Assembly (NCBI GenBank): GCA_035493895.1
Contig: DATJHM010000029.1
Coordinates: 1 to 19,971, forward strand
DNA from: DATJHM01 sp035493895
Lineage (GTDB): Bacteria; Chloroflexota; Ktedonobacteria; Ktedonobacterales; Ktedonobacteraceae
Length of the DNA: 19,971 nt
Reading direction: 5' to 3'
Both the position numbers and the translations under genes were made by a program. The notes below the pieces were generated by a model. That model did not search any database and was not told the origin of the DNA. It saw only the letters and a list, made by a program, of their open reading frames with translations. This document shows, in pieces, positions 6,533 through 13,765 of the stretch. Position 1 is the first letter of the stretch, and each line of letters begins with the position of its first letter.

Positions 6533-9304
6533 ATGCATTTTATCAAACAGAAGCAACAGGTCACCACATGTCCACAATGCGACAATGTGGTCCGCATCGA
6601 CGCTGAGGTTTGTAATATCTGTGGTAAGCAGCTCAAAAATTCAACGGGAAAAACCGCAACGCTTGCCCAGCGTACACCTGCACCAGCAGCGGTGCCACCT
6701 GCACCTCCCATACCAGCACCGCCCGTAACGGCACCAATTCCAACGCCACCGCCCCCCCAGGCGGCAGAGGAAGAGTACGAAGACGACGACGAGGATCTTC
6801 CTCAGTCCCCTTCGCCAGTTCTGCCATCCGCCCCCGGCGAAATACTTCATCAGATACACTACCTGCAAAGCCTATCACCTTCCATGGAGCGCTATTTCCC
6901 TGCTGACCTGCCTGAAAAGGCCCAGAAACTGGCCCTCTGGCGCAGACAACTGCAACGAGCCCTGTCCTGTGCGGAGATGCTGGATCGCGAGCCACTTCAA
7001 CAGCTTGATCCCCAACGTATGTTCAAGCTGCGCAACCACCTCTCCGATGCCACCCGCGCCCTTGACTTTACCCATGAATATACCGTCAAGCTGGTCGGTC
7101 ACGCCGGAGCTGGCAAAAGCACCCTGCTCGCCGCGCTGATTGGACGCGATATCTTCCCCCGGCTGGCTGGCGGGGCCGTCACAGGCGTACGTACACGTAT
7201 TCGCCTCTGCGCAGAGCAGGAGCCCGAAGAACTACACGTCCATTTCCTGACCCGCACCGCCTTCGAAGATCTCCTCCACCAGACGCAACAGGCGATCCAG
7301 AATACCCAGAATCCACGCACCCGCGAGGCCCTCGCGGCCGAACTTGCCATCCTGCTCAAGGCCAGCGAGACATTCGCCGCACAGTATCTCAAAGACGATG
7401 AGGGATATATCGAGATCATTCCCGCCGAGCGCTGGGAAAACGAGAGCAGCCGCTACATCGAAGAACCTGCTCGCGATAGCGAAGAACCACGCCTGATCCG
7501 TCTCATAGATTATGTCGAATATACGATCCGCGCCACCCCACAGACACTGCTCCCACCGGGTAGTGCCCTGATCGATCTACCAGGCGGTTCCGCAGGCCAG
7601 TTGCGCCACGATGCCCTGCTACGCGAAGAACTAAATGAGGTCGATGCCGTTATTCTGGTGATTGGCAATAATCGCTTCGGCGACGATGATCGTACCCAGC
7701 GCATCTTTGAGCTGGTGAAACGCAAAGTCATTGCCAATCGCGCGTCCGATGTTGCCGCCAATATGCTCTTTCTGGCCGTGACACACTGGGACGAATTAAA
7801 TACCAGTGCCAGCGTCGAGAAAGCCCTGGGTAGTCTTCGCGCCCTACAACGCGATCTCCCGACCGGATACAACAGCTATCACCACCATGGTCCCAACCAC
7901 GATTTCTTTTTCTACCCTCTACGTGGTCTCGATGCCATGCTCGCAACCCTGGGCACCAGCGGACAACAACTGGCTGAGAACCGTCTGCAAGAGGGGCGCG
8001 AGTACGCCGGGCGCATCCTGAGTATTTATCCCGAACTGCTGAAACTGGATGCAACCCTTCCTGCGACCGCCAATGCTCAGGAGTTTCAGAAGGTCTCGGA
8101 GAAACAACACGCGGCAATGCTACACTTCAGCGGCCTGCCAGAAATGGCCTCCGATATCCAGACCTTCCTGACGCGTAGCCGCTACGAGGTCCAGCTCCGT
8201 CAGGCGGAAACGCAACTGGCAATGGCCTTCCAGTTGCTGGAAGATCTCTGCTGGGAACATCTCAATATGCTCGGCATCCATAGTCGCGATAATCTCGAAT
8301 TGGATCAGGAACTCCAATCGCGGAAAAACAAGCGCGGAGCCGTGCGCTTTGAGCAATTGCAGAAACGCACAAACGAAATGCATATCGCCTGGGCGGATGC
8401 CCTCAGGCAGTTCGACGAGGCCATTAGCAGCGAAGAAAATGCGTTTCATCGCGCCCTGGCAACAGCCCACGAACGCGCCCTCAAACGTATCAAAGTGCAT
8501 ATTATGCAAGGCCACTTCGATCACTATATCAAAGTCAGCAGCCGCGCAGACCTGAATTCGCCCGCAATGGACATTGGACATCGCTGGATCGATATCGATG
8601 GCTGGGGCCTGATCAAAGAGCTGCGTATGAGCTTCAGTTCGGCGCTTGAACGTGAGATCAACGAGCCCGCACGCTCGCTCGCCGAGGCTTTTCTTCTTCC
8701 CATTGCCTATAAAGAGGAGATAGACGCAACCCTCGACATCACACGCATTGCCCTGGGTGAGTTCGGCGGTGAGATGGATGATATTCAGAAATCTTACAGC
8801 AAGCTCAAAAGAAGTATTCGCGAGAAGGCCCGCGATGTCTGTCTCTATGTCAGCGTAGGAGAACTGCTGAACGAAGAGAAATATGCTCCCAGCAAGGACA
8901 ATCCAGCGGTGAGCGCACTCTATCGCCTCTCCGCGCTGCAAAACCGACCCGAAGACGTCATCCAGCAGGCCCGTCTGCTCATGAGCCCCATCCTGGAGGT
9001 CATTTGCGGCGATCTGGCTCGCAGCACGGAGCGGCGCATGGCCCATCTCTTCCGCTACGAACTCGATAAGCTCGAAGCACGGCAGATCTACGAAAATGAC
9101 CGCATGGAGACCTTACCAACCCGCGTGCCCGGCCAGTTTTCCGACCTCGTGAATCGTCTACATAATTTGTTGACCGAGCGCGTGATTACCTCAGAAGCGC
9201 TTCGCCAGCAACTTGACCAGCTCCAGGCGCAACGTGAGGCCACCGTTGATGGCTGGGTAGAACTGCTTCACGATACGGAACTTTTGCGAACCGTCCATCG
9301 TTAA
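6533..9304 (+). CDS. Dynamin-like large GTPase with N-terminal zinc ribbon
   Basis: A 923-residue protein. Residues 13-30 form a zinc ribbon (C13, C16, C27, C30), followed by a Pro/Ala-rich linker (about 47-76) and an acidic patch (79-88). The GTPase domain has the P-loop GHAGAGKST (189-197), a candidate switch Thr in GGAVTGVRT, DLPG (348-351) and THWD (417-420) in the place of the TKxD base-recognition motif. The C-terminal 400 residues look largely helical, as in dynamin stalks, with no clear transmembrane segment. Dynamin-family proteins remodel or tether membranes, and some bacterial ones act in stress or phage defence. It follows a two-component operon by 200 bp and ends before a strong stem-loop. 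Subfamily and role are unassigned. AAAGGGG upstream supports the start. Confidence 0.85.
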   Translation: MHFIKQKQQVTTCPQCDNVVRIDAEVCNICGKQLKNSTGKTATLAQRTPAPAAVPPAPPIPAPPVTAPIPTPPPPQAAEEEYEDDDEDLPQSPSPVLPSAPGEILHQIHYLQSLSPSMERYFPADLPEKAQKLALWRRQLQRALSCAEMLDREPLQQLDPQRMFKLRNHLSDATRALDFTHEYTVKLVGHAGAGKSTLLAALIGRDIFPRLAGGAVTGVRTRIRLCAEQEPEELHVHFLTRTAFEDLLHQTQQAIQNTQNPRTREALAAELAILLKASETFAAQYLKDDEGYIEIIPAERWENESSRYIEEPARDSEEPRLIRLIDYVEYTIRATPQTLLPPGSALIDLPGGSAGQLRHDALLREELNEVDAVILVIGNNRFGDDDRTQRIFELVKRKVIANRASDVAANMLFLAVTHWDELNTSASVEKALGSLRALQRDLPTGYNSYHHHGPNHDFFFYPLRGLDAMLATLGTSGQQLAENRLQEGREYAGRILSIYPELLKLDATLPATANAQEFQKVSEKQHAAMLHFSGLPEMASDIQTFLTRSRYEVQLRQAETQLAMAFQLLEDLCWEHLNMLGIHSRDNLELDQELQSRKNKRGAVRFEQLQKRTNEMHIAWADALRQFDEAISSEENAFHRALATAHERALKRIKVHIMQGHFDHYIKVSSRADLNSPAMDIGHRWIDIDGWGLIKELRMSFSSALEREINEPARSLAEAFLLPIAYKEEIDATLDITRIALGEFGGEMDDIQKSYSKLKRSIREKARDVCLYVSVGELLNEEKYAPSKDNPAVSALYRLSALQNRPEDVIQQARLLMSPILEVICGDLARSTERRMAHLFRYELDKLEARQIYENDRMETLPTRVPGQFSDLVNRLHNLLTERVITSEALRQQLDQLQAQREATVDGWVELLHDTELLRTVHR

Positions 9305-9324
9305 ATCCTATAGCAGGGAAATAA

Positions 9325-9360
9325 ATAAAGGAGAGCCTGTCGTACCAGACTCTCCTTTAT
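9325..9360. terminator. Bidirectional intrinsic-type terminator
   Basis: ATAAAGGAGAG (9325-9335) and CTCTCCTTTAT (9350-9360) are perfect complements; CTG/CAG extends the stem after one mismatch, leaving a 6-nt loop TCGTAC. On the minus strand it is followed by TTATTT, and on the plus strand the T-rich portion is inside the 3' arm. It lies 21 bp after the GTPase stop and between convergent genes. Confidence 0.8.
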
Positions 9361-9392
9361 CCCCCCAAGGAACTGACCCGTGTGCTGAGTCA

Positions 9393-9418
9393 AAAGATAT
9401 CTCCCCCAAGATATCTTT
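9393..9418. repeat. Stem-loop of two palindromic AGATATCT units
   Basis: AAAGATATCT (9393-9402) pairs with AGATATCTTT (9409-9418) around a six-base C-rich loop. Each arm is itself palindromic, so the site is both an inverted and a direct repeat. It could be a subterminal IS hairpin, a second terminator or a protein site. Confidence 0.6.
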
Positions 9419-9461
9419 ACAACATGTACCCGTTCGTCGACAACACTCTGCGGGCGAAGCC

Positions 9462-9638
9462 CTATGAATGCTCCCTTCCTGCTTCAACCAGGAGCGACCA
9501 GATCAGGCTGGTCGTTCCTGTCCACAGGCGTCGATTTCCACCGAAACCAGCGGTATGCCTTTTCAGGCAGACGTCACCAGAACATGAGTATCTCCCCCCC
9601 AGGACATACACAGTCAGGTAACGTTCGTTTCCCCTGTT
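9462..9638 (-). pseudogene. Possible 3' remnant of a tnpB-like gene (IS200/IS605 type)
   Basis: A 58-codon minus-strand frame, opened by a TAG at 9641-9639 and closed by TAG at 9464-9462. It reads CSGDVCLKRHTAGFGG and ends LLVEAGREHS. A Cys-Gly/Ser-Asp segment followed by a VEAG-type tail just before the stop is typical of TnpB C-termini. The stop is followed by the small hairpin GGGC-TTC-GCCC, also common after tnpB. The catalytic RuvC core is absent. Family assignment rests on pattern memory and is tentative. Confidence 0.35.
9489..9520. repeat. 13-bp stem-loop inside tnpB-like remnant
   Basis: CAGGAGCGACCAG (9489-9501) pairs with CTGGTCGTTCCTG (9508-9520) with one G-T wobble and a 6-nt loop. 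If the surrounding frame is a tnpB 3' end, this could be part of its overlapping guide-like (omega) RNA fold. Confidence 0.55.
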
Positions 9639-9831
9639 CTATAATACTGTACAGAACACAAATCCGAGTTAACGACGCGTTGAGATATCATGGAGATTCA
9701 TTCAGATGTGGCGATTTTTGGTTGAGGTATAAACACTCCTCTTATTACATAGTGCATCTAGCTGCAATTTCATCTTATTCTCATCTCCAGAAATACAATC
9801 AAACACACTACACAAAACCCCAAACGCTCTT

Positions 9832-10866
9832 CTACCAGATCAACGATGCCACGGTCAGCAGCACCACACACCCGAACACCACATAGTCACCACGCTGAAA
9901 TCCCGTCTCGTACAGCGCCGTCTGCCGCCCCTCGCTCTGATAGCCACGCGCCTCCAGAGCCGTAGCCAGTTCAGACGCCTGCCGGAGCACCGCATGGACG
10001 AGGGGAATAAAGAGCATCGTCAGGCTCTGGAAACGTTCGAGCAACGTACCGCTGCTCAGGTCCGCGCCTCGTGCCGTCTGCGCTTTGTTTAACTGCTCAA
10101 CCTCCTCCATCAGGGTCGGAATAAAGCGGAGCGCCAGAAGTGTCATCAGCGCAAAGCTATCAACCGGCAATTTGAGACGGCGCAGCGGTGCCAGCAGCAG
10201 ACTCATTCCTTCGATCAAGGCCATCGGCGACGTAGTCATCGTCAGGAGCAACGAAAATGTATAGAGAAGAAGCAAAAAGCTGGAGAAGGTAATCAGTGAC
10301 CAGACACCCACATCCGTAATCAGGACCGGGCCCAGGTGCAGCAACTGATTTGCCGGAGGACCATAATAGAGCCAGTAGAACAGGAAACAGGCCAGCGTCA
10401 GCAACCAGAGCAGGCCCTTGAGAGAGCGCAATCCCGGCCGGCTCCAACTCATACGCCATGCAGTCCAGGGCAACCTCATCGAGAGCAGTAGCAACAGACC
10501 CGCACCACCCACGACCAGGAGAAAAAGCCGCAAAGACCCATAAGGAATACCAAAGGGTCCAATCTTCAGCAATGTGCGAAACTTTCCCTCCTGGTACGTT
10601 ACGATAGGCCAGACGCCAAGAACCGTCAGCAATACAAGCAACCAGATCCTTTGCCAGAGGGCCCGCACACTGATCCCCGCAAAGAACAGCCCCAGAGCCA
10701 GCAACACAAGCGCCATCCCATACGGCTCCAGATGCCACGTAATATGATTTGCAATCGTTAACCAGACAACCAGCCAGAGCATCAGCAGCAACTTTGTCCG
10801 TGCCTGCAAGCGATGCAGCAGACTCTGTCCAGGATAATATGTGCCTAAAGGGATCATTCTTAACAT
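9832..10866 (-). CDS. ecfT: ECF transporter transmembrane component EcfT
   Basis: A 344-residue integral membrane protein linking the ATPase pair to substrate-binding S components. It begins MIPLGTYYPGQSLLHRLQARTKL, a standard EcfT start, and has both coupling-helix motifs, A265-R266-G267 (QTARGADL) and A306-R307-G308 (EARGYQ). Seven or more hydrophobic segments are visible. EcfT is usually about 265 residues; the surplus lies near 85-200 and includes WPIVTYQEGKFRTLLKIG and an added pair of helices. Start ATG 10866 or 10857 (341 residues) cannot be separated; the longer frame to 10998 overlaps the preceding ATPase and is rejected. Gap to the upstream ATPase is 16 bp. Confidence 0.88.
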   Translation of the reverse strand: MLRMIPLGTYYPGQSLLHRLQARTKLLLMLWLVVWLTIANHITWHLEPYGMALVLLALGLFFAGISVRALWQRIWLLVLLTVLGVWPIVTYQEGKFRTLLKIGPFGIPYGSLRLFLLVVGGAGLLLLLSMRLPWTAWRMSWSRPGLRSLKGLLWLLTLACFLFYWLYYGPPANQLLHLGPVLITDVGVWSLITFSSFLLLLYTFSLLLTMTTSPMALIEGMSLLLAPLRRLKLPVDSFALMTLLALRFIPTLMEEVEQLNKAQTARGADLSSGTLLERFQSLTMLFIPLVHAVLRQASELATALEARGYQSEGRQTALYETGFQRGDYVVFGCVVLLTVASLIW

Positions 10867-10882
10867 AACATATATTCTCGGC

Positions 10883-11752
10883 TTAGATCTGTCTTGATAA
10901 ACAACTATATTCGTAGAACCAGCTATAGACCTCATCCAACGTAAACACCTCCGGCGGGACGGGCACCCCCTGCTTGCGCAAAAGCGCCAGCAATTCATGC
11001 AGAGGCGGCGCTGCCAGCCCCCATGAGCGCAATTCTTCGCTGCGTGAAAACACTTCTTGCGGTGTTCCCTGCATCACCAGGCTTCCCTGGTGCAAGACGA
11101 ACAGCCGGTTCGCAAGAGAGGCAACTTCCGCCATATCGTGGGAGACCAGAATCACCGTTCCCCCCTGCTCTTGCCTGATCCGTTGCAGACAGCCATACAA
11201 TTCGTCCCGCCCCTGCGCATCTAGCCCCACTGTTGGCTCATCGAGGATCAATACCTGCGGCGACATCGCCAGCACGCCAGCCAGCGCGATCCGCCGCTTC
11301 TGACCGCCGCTCAGTTCAAAGGGCGAACGGCGTGCATACAGATGGAACGGAAGGCCGACCAGTTCCAGAGCCGTCATCACCTTCGTGCGTACCTCCCTAT
11401 GCGCATATCCCATACGCTGTGGACCAAATGCCACATCCGCAAAAATCGTGGAGGCAAAAAGCTGGGATTCAGGGAATTGGAAGAGCATGCCCACACGCCG
11501 ACGCAACTGACGCATATCCACGCCTCGCGCCCCTACCCTCATCCCATCCACCCACACCTCACCCGCATCTGGCTTCAAAAGCCCATTAAAATGCTGCATC
11601 AGCGTGGATTTGCCAGAGCCCGTCACACCAATAATTGCCACACAGCTCCCACGCTCAATCTCCAACGAAACATCCCGCAGGGCAACCTTTACCTGAGACG
11701 CATTTTTATAGCTATACGAGAGTTTCCGCGTATGAATAATGGTATCGCTCAC
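10883..11752 (-). CDS. ecfA2: ECF transporter ATPase (EcfA2-like)
   Basis: A 289-residue ABC ATPase that hydrolyses ATP on the cytoplasmic face of the ECF complex. It has Walker A GVTGSGKST (about 42-50), Q-loop FQFPESQLFASTIFADVAFG, signature LSGGQKRRIALAGVLAM, Walker B VLILDEPTVGLD and switch His in ILVSHD. The Q-loop text FPESQLF is characteristic of ECF ATPases. The ATG at 11752 overlaps the stop of the preceding ATPase by 4 bp (ATGA), so translation is coupled. A C-terminal extension of about 50 residues, as in ECF ATPases, mediates dimer contacts. Confidence 0.94.
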   Translation of the reverse strand: MSDTIIHTRKLSYSYKNASQVKVALRDVSLEIERGSCVAIIGVTGSGKSTLMQHFNGLLKPDAGEVWVDGMRVGARGVDMRQLRRRVGMLFQFPESQLFASTIFADVAFGPQRMGYAHREVRTKVMTALELVGLPFHLYARRSPFELSGGQKRRIALAGVLAMSPQVLILDEPTVGLDAQGRDELYGCLQRIRQEQGGTVILVSHDMAEVASLANRLFVLHQGSLVMQGTPQEVFSRSEELRSWGLAAPPLHELLALLRKQGVPVPPEVFTLDEVYSWFYEYSCLSRQI

Positions 11753-12606
11753 GAATTCAAAGCCCTCGCAATCGATTCAAGAGTTATTGCTTCAGGATCA
11801 AGAGGCATGCCAGCCGCACGCAGACGCTCGGCAAGCTCAAGTGGTTCGGGAATAAGCAGATTTAAAGCGCGCAGGCGAGGCAGATCGGCAAAAATTTTCG
11901 TCGGCGTATCATCCAACAGCACACGCCCCTGCTCCATCACAATCACCCGTTGCGCCAGCGCCGCCTCTTCCAGCAGATGCGTCACCTGAATAATCGTCAG
12001 TCCATAGACCTCATGCAACTGATGCAACAATTGATTGATCTCCTGACGCGAAAGGGGATCAAGCATTGAAGTAGCCTCGTCCGCAATAATACAGCGCGGA
12101 CGTAATGCCAGCACGCCCGCAATCGCAACACGCTGCCGCTGCCCCCCGGAAAGCTTATGCGGAGGCAACTTGCGCAGATGCGTAATACCCACCGCCTCCA
12201 TCATCTCCTCGACCCGCACCCGCACCTGCTTCGCAGGCAGACCGCGCATTATCAGCGACCAGGCAACGTCATCTTCCACAATTGTCGCAATAATCTGACT
12301 ATCAGGATTCTGAAAAATCATGCCCACCTGTTCGCGGATCTCGCGTAGCGCCCGCACATCCCGCGTATTCTGTCCGCCTACCAGGACATCGCCGCTATCC
12401 GGAAGCAATAGCGCATTACAATGGCGAGCCAGCGTCGACTTTCCACTGCCATTGTGCCCAAGCAAGATCACATATTCGCCCTGCCCAATGTGCAGATCGA
12501 CGCCACGCAAGACTGGCACCGACTCCTGCCCGGCCTGCGAAGCGGGATAGGCATAGGCCACGTGCTGAAAAGAGATCAGCGGCACATCCGACTCATATCT
12601 TTGCAT
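11749..12606 (-). CDS. ecfA1: ECF transporter ATPase (EcfA1-like)
   Basis: A 285-residue partner ATPase. It has Walker A GHNGSGKST (50-58), Q-loop FQNPDSQIIATIVEDDVAW, signature LSGGQRQRVAIAGVLAL, Walker B CIIADEATSMLD and switch His in IQVTHL. The DEATSMLD form against DEPTVGLD in its partner fits the usual EcfA1/EcfA2 asymmetry. The ATG at 12606 has AGGAG 5 nt upstream and overlaps the preceding membrane protein gene by 14 bp; the frame open to 12711 has no such support. It works as a heterodimer with the next gene product. Confidence 0.94.
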   Translation of the reverse strand: MQRYESDVPLISFQHVAYAYPASQAGQESVPVLRGVDLHIGQGEYVILLGHNGSGKSTLARHCNALLLPDSGDVLVGGQNTRDVRALREIREQVGMIFQNPDSQIIATIVEDDVAWSLIMRGLPAKQVRVRVEEMMEAVGITHLRKLPPHKLSGGQRQRVAIAGVLALRPRCIIADEATSMLDPLSRQEINQLLHQLHEVYGLTIIQVTHLLEEAALAQRVIVMEQGRVLLDDTPTKIFADLPRLRALNLLIPEPLELAERLRAAGMPLDPEAITLESIARALNS

Positions 12607-13438
12607 GTAATCTCCTGAATACAACAGACCGCCCCAGCTTCCTGACCAGACGACGGCGCGCACGCTGCACCTGACGAGACAAACGCTCACTGGGGAAGGC
12701 GCGCACCTCATACCCTAGCAACCTCACGCAGAGATTACAAGCAGTATATACAAGGAACGTTGAAAACAGAGAAGTTCCCCATAGCAGAATATAAATCGTC
12801 AGCCACCAGTATGTAAATGCAAAATCACTCACAGACATCACCAAAGGCACCATTTGCAGTTGCCAGAATCCCACGATGTCATGATGCAAGAAATCTCCCA
12901 CCCATGATGTTACGGGATTGAGAAACGGCAACCATACTATGAAAAACCCATGCACAGCATGCAAAAAGTCTCCCAGCCGCAACGCGATGTGATCGAGAAA
13001 CTGTGCCCCTCCCCTGAAAAAGCTATGCAAGAATTGCACATAGGACGTGAGTGGCACACCTGTCAGAAGGGCGACAGTACCCACCAGGAGATATAACGTA
13101 AGCGCGCCACAGGTCGTCCCCAGCAAGATCACGACTGCTGGATGGACGCGCGAGCGCATCATGACCCCCAGGTAGAGGCCACCCAGAATCTCAACGCCAA
13201 ACATCGGCAGAAGCAATGGCCCCATCAGCATCCCCCCGAGAAACAGCGCCACGCAGCTACTCATAATGCCCACATAGAGACCGCGCCGCAGCACGAGAAT
13301 GGCAAAGACTATGAATATAGGAAAACGGAAGATATCCCCCACAAACGGGACATAATTCACGAGCAATTGATAGATGACAGCAATATCTGCCAGCAAAGCC
13401 CCTTCCGCAATCTCAATCGGTTTCAGTGTCCTCAACAT
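12593..13438 (-). CDS. Multi-pass membrane protein, YybS/DUF2232-like or ECF S-component-like
   Basis: A 281-residue first gene of the ECF operon. The N-terminal half (EIAEGALLADIAVIYQLL, then VPFVGDIFRFPIFIVFAILV and GLYVGIMSSCVALFLGG) resembles the tightly packed helices of S components and of the YybS/DUF2232 family. The C-terminal half adds about 140 residues with aromatic and His-rich loops (FLHAVHGFFIVWLPFL, FLHHDIVGFW) and one or two helices, ending in an Arg-rich cytosolic tail. S components are usually about 170-220 residues, so it is long. Its position and overlap with ecfA1 suggest that it provides substrate specificity. The substrate is not recognisable. Confidence 0.6.
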   Translation of the reverse strand: MLRTLKPIEIAEGALLADIAVIYQLLVNYVPFVGDIFRFPIFIVFAILVLRRGLYVGIMSSCVALFLGGMLMGPLLLPMFGVEILGGLYLGVMMRSRVHPAVVILLGTTCGALTLYLLVGTVALLTGVPLTSYVQFLHSFFRGGAQFLDHIALRLGDFLHAVHGFFIVWLPFLNPVTSWVGDFLHHDIVGFWQLQMVPLVMSVSDFAFTYWWLTIYILLWGTSLFSTFLVYTACNLCVRLLGYEVRAFPSERLSRQVQRARRRLVRKLGRSVVFRRLHAKI

Positions 13439-13548
13439 ATATTATCCATGAGAGATACTACCTATGCTTGTATTCCATAGTTTTTCAGGCGTAGAACCTG
13501 CACACACACAAACAGACTCATCCAACCACGAGAATAAATTTTTGCCCA

Positions 13549-13577
13549 ACTATAAGTAGCTACATTGTAGCGCAGAA
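13549..13577 (-). promoter_or_regulatory. Candidate ECF operon promoter with spacer palindrome
   Basis: Minus strand: -35 TTCTGC (13577-13572, weak), 17-bp spacer, -10 TATAGT (13554-13549). The spacer contains GCTACATTGTAGC (13559-13571), a 13-bp palindrome, so a repressor could sit between the hexamers. Confidence 0.4.
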
Positions 13578-13684
13578 CTGCCGCAAGAGCACGCACCCGA
13601 GTGCATCAGCAGACAATTGGATATACGATAGCCAATACAGGCCACTGTCACCGCCTGCGAGATTCCACCTGCCTCCTACTCCAG

Positions 13685-13713
13685 TTGCGAAACTGCGAGA
13701 CAGGTGCTATAGT
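13685..13713 (+). promoter_or_regulatory. Helicase gene promoter
   Basis: -35 TTGCGA (13685-13690), 17-bp spacer, -10 TATAGT (13708-13713), about 50 bp before the ATG at 13766. A short inverted repeat CAGTT-GCGA-AACTG (13682-13695) overlaps the -35. Confidence 0.7.
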
Positions 13714-13765
13714 ACCACTCCGAAAGCCATTTAAACATCTGGAATAGCTAGAAAAAGGTTGGAGC

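Larger units (their letters stand above)
9361..9831. other. Hairpin-rich intergenic region with mobile-element debris
   Basis: Between the convergent GTPase and EcfT genes. It has at least three further stem-loops (9393-9418, 9452-9462, 9489-9520) and a probable tnpB 3' remnant on the minus strand. The part from about 9640 to 9831 is AT-rich with no recognised element. Confidence 0.55.
13439..13765. promoter_or_regulatory. Divergent promoter region for ECF operon and helicase
   Basis: No gene. It holds a candidate minus-strand promoter (13549-13577) giving a leader of over 100 nt before the ECF operon, and a good plus-strand promoter (13685-13713) for the helicase. Apart from a 5-bp hairpin (CTATG/CATAG, 13461-13479), no known riboswitch fold was found in the ECF leader. 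Confidence 0.5.

Noticed and set aside
8120..9046. 308-codon minus-strand frame within the GTPase gene
   Set aside because: Antisense shadow; the plus-strand protein has clear domains throughout.
9464..9886. 140-codon plus-strand frame in the convergent gap
   Set aside because: No protein-like features, runs into the ecfT 3' end, and is antisense to the better tnpB-like reading.
13479..13502. preQ1-I riboswitch-like text in the ECF leader (minus strand GGTTCTA then AAAAACTA)
   Set aside because: The P1 loop is about five nucleotides too short and the UAG-CUA pseudoknot pairing is not available. Resemblance is limited to short tracts.
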